Below, piece after piece: positions 22,622 through 36,375 of a stretch of 64,000 nt of DNA (its first letter is position 1; each line of letters begins with the position of its first letter). Below the pieces are notes generated by a model that saw nothing but the letters and a program-made list of their open reading frames with translations, made no database searches and was not told the DNA's origin. This DNA comes from Glandiceps talaboti. Its lineage: Eukaryota; Hemichordata; Enteropneusta; Spengelidae. Location of the stretch: contig NC_135556.1 of NCBI RefSeq assembly GCF_964340395.1, forward strand, positions 9,556,501 to 9,620,500, written 5' to 3'. The position numbers and the translations under genes were made by a program.

Positions 22622-24384
22622 AGGACTGGTGATAATGAATCTCAACAGGCATCTGATTCGCACACGCTCACCTCGGGCTCGCATGCTATGTACACCTAGC
22701 CTTTTTCCAATGACTGCCCTTCCCATGGTCATAAAGTTTTGCTCATTTCGTTTAGTGAATATTGGATATGCAACAGTTTAATTTTATCTCAATTCATGCT
22801 TGTATGCATCATCAGAGCCAAGTAAACCACTGATAGTACATAATTTGGAATTGACTTAAATGTATAGTTACATGTACTATTCAGAAAATATAAAGAAATT
22901 CCCTTAATTTTGAAACAAAGTGTGCATTTCACTGACATGCAAAGCCAGCATAAGGATATTTTGCCCATCACCAAAAAAAAAAAATTGAAATGCCAAAAAT
23001 ATGGGTAGACAAACAACTTTATTATCATGTATTTACAAACTCATCATGTCACAATTCTTATTTTATAATAATTTAGTGTAGCTTGTGTTTTTAATAGAGT
23101 TCGATAATCAACACCCCAGTTCAAAAATCTTGCCCCAAAAAATTAATTTCGCCCCTTTTAGATCGTAATCTATATTCTCATTTGTATAAGGTTGACCATT
23201 CCATAAACTGGGCAAAGTTACATGCACATTTCGTGAATTGGACAGTTTCACAGATTGGGTGTAACACATATATTCTTCTACTTGGCACCTCAAAACGACC
23301 AGCAAGCGAGCTGTTACCTGTTGTCGTTACTGAACACAGAGATACTGGAATTTTGTTGTGTTTAAAAGTTTAGTTTGTTTACACTGTGTTTATCATTTTT
23401 AATTTCAACTGACAACAATATTGAATGGAAAATCAAATCGTCAACGCATTCAAGTTTTTGCTTTTAACCTGTAATTGTAATATGAAATATGATTTTGAAA
23501 AGCTATATTAAAAGCAATGAGGTGGGATGGGGAAAGCTAGGGAAATGTCCTGATATATTCAGTGATATACTATGCATGTCATATTCAGTGTAGTCGTGTT
23601 TTAAACATATTTTCAAAAAACTAAATGTATATATACTAACTTTATTAAGTGTAATTGTGATATGAATCTATGTTATACAATTTCATTTTATCAATAAAAT
23701 GTCAAAATTAATCTACTAGTGTGCGAGTTCTGGCAAATGTGTGATTCTGTAAGTGTCTACAGTAAAATTATATGGAGTGGATGATTGTAGATGTTCTAAA
23801 CTTGTTGTCTCGAAGCTCTTAAATATATACCGTGCTTGTGCGTGTTTTGTGTGTGTAAGTTAACCATCTAGATTGTATGCATGTGGATACCAGAGTCAAA
23901 TTAGATGACGCATCGATGTCAATCATTCACCCCGCATTCACCACTCCCCTAGCATAAAATGCTGACGTCGTCGTTTTATCATCGTCACGATACCAGGCAG
24001 CTCAAAACAAATGCGCAAAGGGTTATACCATTCTCTCAGCTTGGCAGGGGAGATTATTACTGCCAAGAGTCATGCTATGCGTATACGTGTAGCTGGTATG
24101 ATGCAAGCATGATACATGACTGTACAGATCCTGGCAAATACGGATTTAAGAATGACATATGCTCTTCTGTTTAATGAATAATTTATGACGCGCTCCCATG
24201 GTAGCGGCAGGACAAAGAGAGGCTACGTGTTTCATTAATTTTCAGCCAATCTGTCAAGCAAGGTCTAGTCTTCAAATAATATTGATTATATCCCTTTCTG
24301 ATTTGACTAAAGTTTTTATCCTAGCGGCCAGAACATACTGTTAAAGTCACATATAACGAATAATTATGAGAGCGAGTTATAACT
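22622..24384. other. NLR-B 3' flank
   Basis: After about 22,701 the sequence departs from units A and C and returns to homology near 23,260, so ~560 bases replace ~1.1 kb found in the other units (including their candidate polyA signal and ~100-bp tandem repeat). No gene recognised. Confidence 0.55.
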
Positions 24385-24418
24385 TATATAGTTCGTATAC
24401 TTGATGACCCTCGGGTCA
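24385..24418 (+). promoter_or_regulatory. Candidate core promoter of PI-PLC-B
   Basis: TATATAG at 24,385-24,391 and TGACCC-TC-GGGTCA at 24,405-24,418, at the same distance from the ATG as in units A and C. Confidence 0.4.
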
Positions 24419-24496
24419 ACGTGAGCAGACTTATTTGTATATAGTTATCAATCCTTGAATGGTATGCGTAGGTCCTTCTGACACAAAATCAGCAAA

Positions 24497-25351
24497 ATGG
24501 GGAACAAACTTGATAGCACCATCGCTAAACATCCTGAAAACACCTTGCCAAACTGGATGAAATCGATCCCAGACGACACTCTGGTGTCAGACATATCTAT
24601 TCCTGGTACCCATGGTTCGGTCAGTTGTTACGGTATGAACAATGAGTGTCAGCATTGGCCTCTCTACTCGCAGCTGAAAGCTGGTGTTAGATTTATTGAC
24701 ATTGGTTGTAGACACTACGGACACCGCTTTGCTATCCATGAAGGTACGAATTTCCAGAATACTATGTTTACGCCTGTAGTTACGGAAGTTGTCAAGTTTC
24801 TTGAAAATTATGAGAGTGAGACTGTCCTTTTCCACGTCAGAGAGGAGGCGATTCCACACCAAACGGTTCAGCCAATGATTGATACACTCCGAAGCTATTT
24901 CTCGTTCTATCCTGGCCGTATAAAGGAAAACATGACATTCGGTTTAGGGAAAATCAAACTTGGCCAAGTTCGGGGAAAGGTAATATTTATCCCCAACTTT
25001 GATGACCAGTCTTTGGAACCGTACGCTTCAATAAATGTGGCTGGTAAGAGATCAATCGTGAGGAGTTTATCCGATCTAGATATTGGGAAACGATGGGATG
25101 AAATACAGACCAACCTCAGGAAGGCCATCAGTGGTAAGGCCGAGGACGCATTTCTTACTATTTGTGGTGGTAATTGTGGTTTCATACACTGTCCCAGTCC
25201 GTATGCAATTTCTGGTCCCATCCAAGATCATCTTGATAGATTTCTGAAAGGACTTGGGGGAACACGTCAACGATTAGGTATCATCGCAATGGATTTCCCT
25301 AGGGAAGATCTTATCCATGCCGTCATCGAAACTAATAACATTGAAAAGTAA
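24497..25351 (+). CDS. PI-PLC-B: bacterial-like PI-PLC
   Basis: Intronless, 284 residues, differing from PI-PLC-A at about six positions (for example S31 for P31, E50 for K50, R151 for Q151). The features are the same: H39 in SIPGTHG, D68, H81 in IHEG, VRGK, D266 in AMDFP, and Gly at the position of the bacterial catalytic Arg. No break is present although the neighbouring NLR-B is ruined, so the PI-PLC is either still under selection or too recently orphaned to decay. The same MGNKLDS start suggests possible N-myristoylation. Confidence 0.9.
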   Translation: MGNKLDSTIAKHPENTLPNWMKSIPDDTLVSDISIPGTHGSVSCYGMNNECQHWPLYSQLKAGVRFIDIGCRHYGHRFAIHEGTNFQNTMFTPVVTEVVKFLENYESETVLFHVREEAIPHQTVQPMIDTLRSYFSFYPGRIKENMTFGLGKIKLGQVRGKVIFIPNFDDQSLEPYASINVAGKRSIVRSLSDLDIGKRWDEIQTNLRKAISGKAEDAFLTICGGNCGFIHCPSPYAISGPIQDHLDRFLKGLGGTRQRLGIIAMDFPREDLIHAVIETNNIEK

Positions 25352-25437
25352 CTATTGGCATTGAGAGTTTTCACATTGTTTGGCACTTAGTCACTTTTGG
25401 TCAAACAGCATTCTTATTTCAAGAAACAACTTTAAAT

Positions 25438-25456
25438 ACACACACACACACACACA
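25438..25456. repeat. Short (CA)n microsatellite
   Basis: About nine dinucleotides, the contracted counterpart of the tract at 4757-4807. Confidence 0.9.
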
Positions 25457-25581
25457 ATTTGAAAACAATCTTATTTTTTATGTAAAATACTTGATCAAAA
25501 ACTAATCTATTATTTCAAACATGAAAACTTCAAGTGACTGTGAATCAAAGTGTTATATGTTTTTGGAGAACACCACAATAG

Positions 25582-25682
25582 AGGTGAGAAATGCTTGCAT
25601 AGCGCATCAACTCATCTGGACAATTCTCATGTGTCAAGCCAAGTGCCTCATTTACTTCGACTAAGCATTCGTGAACTGATAG
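25582..25682 (-). pseudogene. 101-bp sulfotransferase-like relic (unit B)
   Basis: Same fragment with the same ends as at 4932-5032, matching 52,750-52,850 of the intact gene. Encodes LSVHECLVEVNEALGL on the minus strand. Confidence 0.8.
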
Positions 25683-26103
25683 AACTGATAGCCGACACCA
25701 TACCATATATTTTAATTTCCTATGTGTCTTTCTTAAGTTCACGTTATCTCTTGTCATATTTCTTATCGAATGAATTGCATGTCCTGTAAGAGAGAGTAAT
25801 AAAAATGACGTAAAAATGATTTGTTCTGTGAGTATCGTTCCGTGGATGTGGAACAAATTGAAATCATAGTGTAGTAGATACAAGCAGTGTGTAAAAGCCA
25901 ACATCACCTTTTCAAGCATGTAGATAGACATCAATTTTACCGCACGATTACAGCCCACTATAACCATTTTATTTGGTAGATGATCCCACTTTTGGTAACA
26001 CTCTGAAGGAATTACTGTTGTTGTTCTTGTTGTTACCATCGGCAATAAATAGACTGCACTGCTTTTCCCAGTGTGCATAAAATACGTTCTCAAATTCCAA
26101 ACG

Positions 26104-26598
26104 ATTAGACGTGCATACTAGAATAGTCTAACCATAACATCACCACTTTAGATGCCAAACACTAATTGCCAAGACATCAGACATACCATGCCCAATCGCG
26201 CACTGGTTCAACGATTTTACACTTCCTGCACGTAATGTGGTGTTATATACATATTTCAGGAATCACAGAATATTTGGCAAACTTCTTTCTTACAAGAAAA
26301 GATTGTTTGCGAACGACTTTTGCAGGTTTAGAATTCCCCTGTCTATCTACGTCATAGATTAGCTGACATGCACATGTATTATTGACTTACAAGCACAATC
26401 AAAATTACGACACCAAACACAAAATGTCGTCTGGCTGAACAAAAATCTAAATAACATTGCTACATGTTATCGTCTGGCTCAGCAAAAATCTATTTTGGTA
26501 CACTTTTTAAGCCAGATGATAAAATGAAGGAATGCTGGTACAATTTCTGCTCAGCAGAAGGAATACTGGTTATCGAAATAATGAACAATATTTATGAG
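26104..26598. other. ~0.5-kb segment present in unit B but not A
   Basis: Unit A joins directly at the matching position (near 6292). The segment contains two direct copies of a TCGTCTGGCT...CAAAAATCTA motif (about 26,424 and 26,467) and an inverted AGCCAGATGATAA nearby. No coding sequence. It may be a small insertion; no clean target duplication could be defined. Confidence 0.45.
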
Positions 26599-26962
26599 AG
26601 GCATTCAGTTTGTTTCTTAGCTTATTATATTGCAGACGTTTTCGTACTGTTAATGTTTTACGGTCTGTAGGTTTGTGCTTACTCACTAGGCACGTAGATT
26701 ATTTACAACATTCTTCAAATTTAATGACGAGCTGTAGGTGTTATCAAACCCTCTGTGTTGGCATGGTAGCCAAGCATAACACACACACAAACATGTTTTC
26801 GAACAAATGTGATAATTCATGACACCTCTGATTTGATAACTGGGATTCGCGGGGGGCGTTCTCATAGATACGGTTGGTATTGTGTTTGACTGTGAAAACC
26901 TTTCGAATTTAATGAAATTCTCTATTCCGGGACATTTATCAAAGTAACACACTTTCAGGAAA

Positions 26963-29900
26963 ATGGAGAACAAACTTGGTGGTGTTACTGCAAGATATCC
27001 ACAAAATACGTTTCCAAACTGGATGGAATCACTCCCAGATGAGACACTGATTTCAGACTTATCTATTCCTGGTATCGACGGTTCTATCAGCTGTTACGGT
27101 ATACACAATGAATGTCAACACTGACCTCTCTACTCCCAACTAAAAGCTGATGTCAGATTTATTTATATTGGTTGTAGGCACTATGGGCGTCGCTTTACTA
27201 TTCACCAAGGTACAAATTACCAGAATACAATATTCGAGCCAGTGTGTGACGAAGTTGCAGAGTTCCTAAAAGAATACAGCAGTGAAACAGTTCTGTTCCA
27301 TGTTAGGGAAGAGGCAATCCCCTATCAAACAGTCCAGCCGATCGTTGACCGGCTTAAACAATCTATAAGTAAGGGAGCGAACAGTTGTTAAGGCCGGGGG
27401 GTCACCTTAATTTGGGACTCAAAGAAGGGGGTCATCATTTTTATGAAGTGAATAAATGGGGGGGGGTCACCTTGTTTTCAACTAAACAAAATCATGAGCC
27501 ATGCTCCTGTACTTAAATGTCCTTACATTTAATATCATAACTAGGCCAAAGCCCCTAAGCTCGCACAGCTTGGTTGATGCATTTGTGAGCGACTGCCTCA
27601 CAATGATATCATAGATAGTGCTCTCAGCATGGAGATTGCACTTCGTACATAGAACGCGTATGCGTAGTCATTGTACCGCAATGCATCCTTGGGTAAAACC
27701 ACCAAAAAACCATCGCATAGTATATAGGACATGCATGCGTACTAGTCATTGAGCTGCTATGCTGCCACTTGCGGTCGCCGTGTGAGCTATTAAACAAGAA
27801 AATGTATGTGCATAAAATAAACCAAAAACAAATAGCTATGTATATACATTCAAATATAACAAAAACTCTGTCTCTTGATACATCCAATACATATGGTATG
27901 GCGTCACAACACTGCACCATGGCCACCTTTAAGCAACAGTTATTTGTTAGAAATGACTTCTCGCTATTGCATGCCATGAGTTGCATTGTGTCATCTTGTG
28001 GTAGAAAAAGTTGCATGTGTAGCTGTCCATGTAACACATAAGAAATGAAATACCTTAAGATTTACTGGCTCTAAAATCTATTCCTCTATTGACCTGAACA
28101 TGTGGAATTGTGCACAAACATAACCAATTTAGGACACTTTGAAATAATATGTGGCAAACACAATGACTGAAAGTGCCTGACACTGCCTGTGTCTAGATAT
28201 TGGATATCCAATGTCCATGTATATAGTTAGTCTAGTTCCTATATATTTTTGTACATCTAGTGTATGATAACTACAATCATCTCCATTAGAAGTCCCAAAT
28301 TGATTTATGGTTGAGATCAATAGTTCAATGTAGGGTAAAAACTAAATTCTTTTAGTTTTGGGTGGGGTGAGAAGGGGTCTTTTATAATGAAATCTGTTTT
28401 GTACCCCAATACAAACAATTCTAAAAATGTCAGATTGAAAAATGGGAAAAAGAATTGTTATGCATGGCACTAAAATACATTTATTGTGCCAATAAAAGAG
28501 CTATTTTTCCTCACTACATACTGGCTTTATATTCATAGCACTAGATAATACTACATACTGATTTGAAATTTATTGTGCTGTGTGCAACAATTTTACCAAT
28601 TTAGTTAGAAGGGGATGGGGGATGGGGGAAGGGGTTCTGAGGCCTTACTAAAAGAATTAGTTTTTTACCTACTGATCCCACCCCTAATGTGTTGATTTAT
28701 CATACATGTACAAACTATTGAAATGTTACTTTGCATAGCTATAGTACGAACTACATGTCTTATCAAAAATTACTTTTCAGTGTTTGTGTTTCACTTCTTC
28801 TCTGATACCTGTGACCTTCCATCACCAAGTTTAATACATGTTAACAGGCTACATGTGAAACCCCCTTTTCTCTTGCTATTGTTTTACACCATAAACTACC
28901 AAGAAGGAAATATATTCCAAGGTGAACACAATATTAATCGGATTAATATTGTGTTTGGTTAAAATTAGCAGTGTGGTCAATGAATGGGAGGGGGTGGAGT
29001 TTTGAGTCAGTACCAATTATGAACAGGACAAACAAGTGCCTTGAGGAGAGCAAACGTGTACATGTATGGAAAGCCACAGTTATGTTAAGTCTAAGGAGAA
29101 CAATACATTGACTATATGGTGTGAACATATCTTTATATGATGTAAACAATTCATTATATGATGCAAGTACATCATTATGTGTGACAGTTATTGACATGGG
29201 TTTACAAGTATATTATCTCCATTTATAATATTGTAATTGATAATTAGCTGAATTAATCAATATTAATAGTTCACTCAATCTAAGAGATATCCTAGAACAT
29301 TTGGTAACTAAAACATGAATATTTTGTATGTCCGTGAATAGACAATCATACTTCTCATAGGGGTCCTTATCTAAAGAACTTTATACATGTGAAACATTGG
29401 ATTTTGGTTAGCAATTTACCAGATACACTTAAAATTACTGAAAATGTAACATGTAAAATTATCTATGCAGTGTGCGGTATTATGCTTTGAGAATAGAGTG
29501 TATTTTGCAAGAACAAAAAGAGTGTTTCTTGTCAACAGATGGGGGGGGGGGTATTGTGTTTTTTATTTGTCAGAGGGGGGTGGATTGTTTTGTGGATGAA
29601 TTGCAGGGGGTCACTATTTTTAAGTACAACATGAACAAAAAGCCACCGGCCCACCCCCGGCCGTAAAAACTGATCGCTCCCTAAGTGCAGGCGACAAACA
29701 TTCAAAGGTGGTGCCTCGAGTTTGGCCATGATTACACTTGGACAGGTACGCTGAAAAATGGTCTTCCTAGTTGACTTTGATGGCGTTTCACTGGAACCAT
29801 ACGCTTCAATAAATGTGGTGGGTAAGAAATCAATTGTGAGGAGTTTGTCTGATCTAGATATTGGGGAAAAAGTGGGATGAGCTACAGCCAAATCTTATGA

Positions 29901-30137
29901 AGGCCATCAATGGTAAAGCCGAAAACGCATTTCTGATTATGAGTGGTGGCAATTGTGGTTTTACACACTGCCCCAGCCCATATGCAATTTGTGGTGCGAT
30001 CCACGAGATCTCACCTAGATAGATATCTCCAAGGGCGAGGTGGAACACGTCAACGACTTAGGATTATTGCAATGGATTTCCCAAGGGAAGATCTCATTAA
30101 AGCTATCATCAAAACGAATAACATTGAATTGCTGTAA
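26963..30137 (+). pseudogene. Broken second PI-PLC of unit B, split by the same transposon
   Basis: Orthologue of the fossil at 6668-10,248: 5' part from 26,963 to about 27,369, a Harbinger-like element (27,373-29,681), then the 3' part to 30,137. It has several breaks, most shared with unit A, so it was already dead before the A/B duplication. Confidence 0.85.
27373..29681. mobile_element. Harbinger-like TIR element, unit B copy, 2.3 kb
   Basis: Same insertion as at 7084-9792, with TAA flanks at 27,370-27,372 and 29,682-29,684. It is ~400 bp shorter because of an internal deletion whose junction (28,925-28,955) carries a perfect 15-bp inverted repeat. No transposase is seen. Confidence 0.78.
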
Positions 30138-31475
30138 AACAGTTTTACCAGCAATCAACGTGTTTGTTATGAGAAGTTGCACTATATCACATCGGAGGTT
30201 CGTTTGATAAAGATGACAGTTCGTTTGATAGCATGTTCTCAGGAAATCAAATCTGCTTGAAAATGGCCGCTTTTGTATGAGAGATAACTCATTCTATCGA
30301 AAATCGCACTCTATCCAGTGAACTTCTCATTCTATCCTACGTACCTCTATTCCTATCCTATCAACCCCTCGTTCTAATTTTAGTACATACATGATAGTTG
30401 ATTACATATCAATACTTTCGAATCTCTTTCATTTCATATCAAATTTTACAGTTTACCAATGATTTAAATTCAATATAAAATTATGATTCTCTCATCACTT
30501 TTCTTTTTGTTCCTACCAACTTGTTTGTTTAGACAGACGAATCACACTCAGTATACTTACAAATATTTCAAGATTACAATACTAATCAAAGGCGTGAAAG
30601 ACTTAACTTTGCAAACGACGTCAGGGGCATATCTTCTGAGTATGAGCATCTACTCCATAGGCAGAAACTTTTACTTGGAATTCAAATTTGTGAAAATATT
30701 CCACAGATCAATGTCTCATTATTGATATAAATATGGATATTATTATTAATGATACCGAAGAAAAAAAGGAAAGATTAAAACCCGTCCGGATATTAAAACA
30801 GTAGTCTGGATGACCAGAATTTGGTTTAACCACAACACAGTCTGGTCAAATTCCCTCAGTCATCACACATTCCTGTGCTTCCTCCTATTATGTTGATATA
30901 AACATGATTATGTTGTTGCATAGATTTTGTTTAAACGGATTGGCGGTGGAGTTCTGGTTAGACATTGGACATCATGGAAACAGTTGTATCAAATGAATAT
31001 TTAAAGAGTGGTAACGACAAGACATTCTGTTATTACTAGTGACATGCACTGTTGTGCTTTGCTCACTATGGGGCTGAACCATAATTAACACCCTTTGTCT
31101 TGGGCCTTGACTATACTGTGAGTGAAGGTATAAATCATAACGATACTGTATAGGAACAAGACTATTAAAACAGGGGAGGTAGCTCCACACAACGAATATT
31201 AAACTTCTGCATGGGCGATGGAGATGTGTTTCTGTTTTGTTTATTTGTGTCTGTTGTGTTTGACTGATGGTGTAATAAAATATCCATGGAGTGGCTCCAT
31301 ACAACGATTACTTTCAAACAAACGTGACAACAGTACCACGGAACCACACACACCATAATAGCCAATGTTAAATACCTTTACGGACAACTTATTATTAAAC
31401 CATATACACAAATATCCAGCGGATAACATTGATAAATCAATATATTTGTATCCCATACCGGTAAAATTGCGAAAG
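30138..31475. other. Intergenic flank, unit B, with empty transposon site
   Basis: Matches unit A 10,249-13,210 minus the 1.6-kb element; the undisturbed TAA target is at 30,827-30,829. No gene recognised. Confidence 0.55.
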
Positions 31476-32463
31476 AAGTTGAGAGATGTTAAGTGTACCG
31501 CCGCTGATGTTGGACTATTGATGTAATGCAGGCTAGTGGTATACGTCCAATTCGTTTTCCTTATTTGTAGCTACTGCTAGAAATTAAAATGAATGTTACT
31601 TGACTGTGTTTTCCTTACATTTTTCTTTCTTTAGAATTAGTGAAAAAATGATCCTATAGGGAACCAAACTTGGGCTGCAATCAGTCGTGATATACACACT
31701 CAGTTGACTTGACTTATTATTGGCAGTTAGCGTGATTAATAATGTTGTTGATTTCATCCCTCGTGTTGGAATACCTTAGCCTACTTGTAGACGTGAGAAC
31801 AGCTATCGCGATGCTATTCCACTATCACACAATTCCTAGTAACTTGTATTCAATAACAATGGTTGGCACTAGACCAAAATTCCAACTATGAAAGACCGGC
31901 ATTACGTGCACAAGATCATGCATGCAGGTAAAAGGTAAAAACAAAATCGTGGAATTCTTGATAACAAATAAGTTGAGAGATGTTAAGTGTACCACCGCTG
32001 ATGTTGGACTATTGATGTAATGCAGGCTAGTGGTATACGTCCAATTCGTTTACCTTATTTGTAGCTACTGCTAGAAATTAAAATGAATGTTACTTGACTG
32101 TGTTTTCCTTACATTTTTCTTTCTTTAGAATTAGTGAAAAAATGATCCTACAGGGAACCAAACTTGGGCTGCAATCAGTCGTGATATACACACTCAGTTG
32201 ACTTGACTTATTATTGGCAGTTAGCGTGATTAATAATGTTGTTGATTTCATCCCTCGTGTTGGAATACCTTAGCCTACTTGTAGACGTGAGAACAGCTAT
32301 CGCGATGCTATTCCACTATCATACAATTCCTAGTAACTTATATTCAATAACAATGGTTGGCACTAGACCAAAATTCCAACTATGAAGGACCGGCATTACG
32401 TGCACAAGATCATGCATGCAGGTAAAAGGTCAAAACAAAATCTTGATAACAAATACTGTATCA
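31476..32463. repeat. 494-bp tandem duplication, two copies, unit B
   Basis: AAGTTGAGAGATGTTAAGTG recurs at 31,476 and 31,970, and the following ~494 bases repeat almost unchanged. Unit A has one copy of most of this sequence. Confidence 0.85.
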
Positions 32464-32743
32464 ACATTATTCAGCAAATAAGCAATGGTTGGCATTGTAC
32501 AATACTGAATTATTATCGATGTTAACGCACACATGCCAAATATATAACATGGTCGAACCACTTCCAGGTATCCGACAGTACAAGTGTACATGAATTTAGG
32601 ATGACCATCGGTATTAAAAGTGAGAAATATATTTTTTGACTAGAACTATCATAATATTAGAATGTGTATAACAATATGGAAATGTAACATCGATATTCGT
32701 CTTGTTAGGAGTTGTATTTTAGTGTTGTAATTGCTGTTTCTAT

Positions 32744-33473
32744 GTGATAGTGTGGTTTGTGAATTTGCGTAAATGTCTCATGATATGTACTATGTATACT
32801 CAACCATTCTGATGAATTAAATCTTAGCTCACAAATTAAATGACACACTGACAGTTTAAACTTCACAAAAGGCGTCACGATTTACAGCAAAATTTTGCAG
32901 ACATGATGAAAACCTGGGTGATAAACATTTTAGAGGAAACAACTCTTCATAAAAGAAACACCCTCTCAAAACCTTACTTCTGTGTGACAAAGGTATGACA
33001 AATGAAAGTGACTGTGTATTTGCCGTGTCCTTTATTTAATGTGCCCAGTTGGTGATTGATTGACCATTAAGGTCGTGGTCAGGGTCATACAACAAACTTG
33101 CACCTAATAATATGGGGATAGACACTTGAATGGAGTCTCAATGTAGTATATTTTATGTAGTTATGCAGTAAATATTGATTTATAAAATCAAACTGTCACC
33201 ATTCAGTAAAGAACGATATGATCACTAAAAGTAATGCTTGTGCATTTTATCTTTGATCTGTATTACCTGCAAACATGTTTTTTGAGACATCGAGTGCAAA
33301 AAGTGCAATAAATTATCTGTGACATGTAAGAAATAGCTGGATTTTAATTAATGACATTTACCTTGTCATCAGTAAATCTACTGAATCGGGCCATTTAATG
33401 GATATGGATTCATGAACGTGACCATGTTTCGTGCTCCTGTCAAATAAAAAAATAAAAGCAATGTTATGTTAAA
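32744..33473. other. Unique AT-rich region after unit B
   Basis: Homology with unit A ends at 32,743. I see no gene or element here. Confidence 0.4.
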
Positions 33474-33618
33474 ACTGTGTGTGTGTGTGTGTGTGTGTGT
33501 CTGTCTGTCTGTCTGTCTGTATGTCTGTCTACCTGCCTGCCTGCCTGCCTGTCTGTATGTCTATGTATGCATGTATGTATGTATGTATGTATGTATGTAT
33601 GTATGTATGTATGCATGC
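33474..33618. repeat. Compound microsatellite (TG)n(TCTG)n(CCTG)n(TATG)n
   Basis: Directly readable simple repeats. The long open frames across it in several frames are artefacts of the repeat. Confidence 0.97.
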
Positions 33619-35129
33619 ATATACGAACGCACGCACATATGTATATACAGTTCCCTTCAGACAAGTTGACACGGTTGTCATCGGTAATAAACTAAATTAC
33701 CTAACTCAGAATTTCAGAACTTGTTATTTTTTTAACAATTTAAATCTGAGGTGTGAAAAGGCTTTCATAATTAACTTAATCGTCCTTTATCTCCATTTCC
33801 ATGACTATCAGGACTGAGATGTACCTGTAACTTAGCGTCATAATATTCTTACGTTTGTTAATGTTGCCAAGTCGCAATTTTAATTTGTTATGGTAAATGT
33901 TGTAAACGTGAATAAATGCTGATAACTTTTAAAACAAGGAAGGGTCAGAAAGGTCGTGTCAGTCTCTGGCGTCGACATATTTTAGAGAATGTGTGGTATG
34001 CTTTTAATGGTGTTTATCAATTTCTTTTTGGATAGCCGAGGCTGACATGTATAAATCTTTTTTGAAATCAAGTTATTCTTAACCCAACTGACTCATGATA
34101 TCAGTTCGGTGTGAAAGGTATCATGCCATGGCAACCATGTACTTTATTAAATATTGTCGTATAGTAAAGTAAATAAAAAAATGCGACCGTTTGGTACCAA
34201 AATGAGCATAGAGATATATATATAGCAATGATGTACACACGCAAATTCACCACAAGCGTATAACTCCAGATGTACTCCAGTTTAACTTCACTGTTACACT
34301 CGTCTCTGCTACAACAGTCGGTACAAAACATAGGTACAGACCAGGCCAGGTCAAGTCAGGCATAGACTAAATATTTTTTGGATTCCAATTCACATTTGGA
34401 TCCAAAGGTCCGTCAATTGTTTTTTATTTGCAATATATTGGTTTTCATGGCAAATTTCATCTTCTCTTTTAAAAATGATAATTCAACAATGTAAGTACTC
34501 GAATATGTTCACATTCTGTGGAAAATGTCTATGATAAATACTCCGAACTGCTCACACGATATATCGCTTGATAGCTATTAATTACCAATGTTAATTATTG
34601 CTCACACTTAGCATGCGCATTTAAATGTGTCATAGAGTGTGTAGTGGGCAAGTAGAAATCAAAGCCTATTTGGTATATTCCATACAAAAGAAGTGAGCAT
34701 AAATGGTAGACGCGTACAATGATGGAAATCCGCAATTACGAAGCATAGAATATGTGCTCATCACATGACATGATTTTTTGTGCCAATTTTCATTGACCTT
34801 TGATGCAACGTGCATGTTAGTCTTGGCCATCCAGACTTGCCATTGATGGCTCCACCACCAGCCTTCAAAGGCAAGAATTTGGGCAACCGAGACTACGTAT
34901 ATGTATCAATACATATTAAAGCATAATTTTGAACATTCATATAAAACAGACCGAATATATATACGGGTAACATTGAAATATTCTTATATTACACACACTG
35001 TTTCAATTGTATATAACCTGACAACTAATCAAAAATCTACACCAAATATAATGACGGATTCACATCTTTGAGTCTGAGTGTGAATTCAAAAAAATAATAT
35101 TCAGTCGATACCTGATCTTTTTGGCTTTA
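33619..35129. other. Gene-free region
   Basis: No long conserved frame, repeat or RNA gene was recognised. Confidence 0.4.
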
Positions 35130-35345
35130 TTATACAGTCTCTGTTTTTTTAAGAATGGATCTACGGATGTAGCCCATGGCAGGTTAAATCTAGTTGAGGT
35201 CGTCTTGGATGAAAAATGTTGATTGCTGTTGCGAGTGTTTGTTTAAAGTCTGACCATAAAGTTATTGTATTATTTGTTGCTATGTATTCTTCTGTTAATG
35301 ATGAATTGAAGTCTGATATGAGTTTGTTTACTGCAGGGTAGTCAG
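35130..35345 (-). mobile_element. LINE fragment (endonuclease to reverse transcriptase linker)
   Basis: Minus-strand translation gives EEYIATNNTITLWSDFKQTL and, after one frameshift, NLPWATSVDPFLKKQR. This is the usual pattern of the linker before the RT domain in jockey/CR1-type non-LTR retrotransposons. It is heavily decayed and truncated at both ends. Confidence 0.6.
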
Positions 35346-36375
35346 CCTATTAAGAGATAAAAATTTTCCTTCTTAGTGGCTTCACAAATCTACCTGGTAT
35401 TCTGGCATTAACAATGAGTTACGTCAGCAGTACACTCCGCTCTGTAACTGAGAGTTGGAGTTACTAAACGTAACTCTCTGCTCTGTTACTGGATAGGTGT
35501 GCTGCTAAAGAGACTTCACTGTACCGCCAGTGTTTTTTACGCTGGACTCATAACCTCAAAGATTACCCACAAACCCACAAAAGATAAACAACATGGCAGC
35601 GTTGTTCATCTTTCCACTGGTGTCTATTGTAGGCGTATCTTACAGTCTAGCATAGTGAGAGTTCATCACATAACATAGTCTAGTTCCTATACGGTATCGT
35701 TACGATTTACACCTCCGCTCACCCACCCATGGTTTATAGACAACGTTGGCATCCAGACTGCACACAGCAAGGCACCTTTTTCAATGAGATCAGTGTTGAA
35801 TCATGTTTAATGAAAACTGATCCCCTATGGCATATTGAACCGTTTGACTTGCTGTTTCTTTCAAAAACGAACTTTCTAATGAAGCTTGTTATAATACCAA
35901 GTACCTGCAATTATCATACACAAATAAAAATGTCTTAGCCAGTGGTCAATGTGCTATGGGTTTCTAATTCAGCATACTTTCATGGAATGGAACACTTACA
36001 AGAGATGGTTTGATCAGAAGTGAAGAGTCCCCAAACAACATCATTTACACTCGTTTTAATATTTCTCATTGAAAACACACTAATCTAGTTGAAATGACAT
36101 CACTACTATTAGATCAAGTGAAATCTCATCTAGGCAACTTTACCATTTGCTCACAAATGCTTAATACTTTGCACACTGAACATTTTTCAAGAACTATCCA
36201 GTATAGATATATAATTATTATCATCATTATTAAATAATTATTATTATTGTTATTATTATTATTATTACAAGTGGAGGGGTTTAAATAGTATATAATAATT
36301 AAGCCTTGTGTGAGAGACAATTTAGAGGAATGGTGCCTATTGATCCTATTGTCAATAAAATACAAAATACATTTT
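35346..36375. other. Gene-free region with an AT trinucleotide run
   Basis: Contains an ATT/TTA-rich run at about 36,209-36,267. No gene recognised. Confidence 0.45.

Noticed and set aside
33466-33817. Long open frames rich in Cys, Val and Leu over a TG/TCTG/TATG run
   Set aside because: Open in several frames at once because of the microsatellite; not coding.
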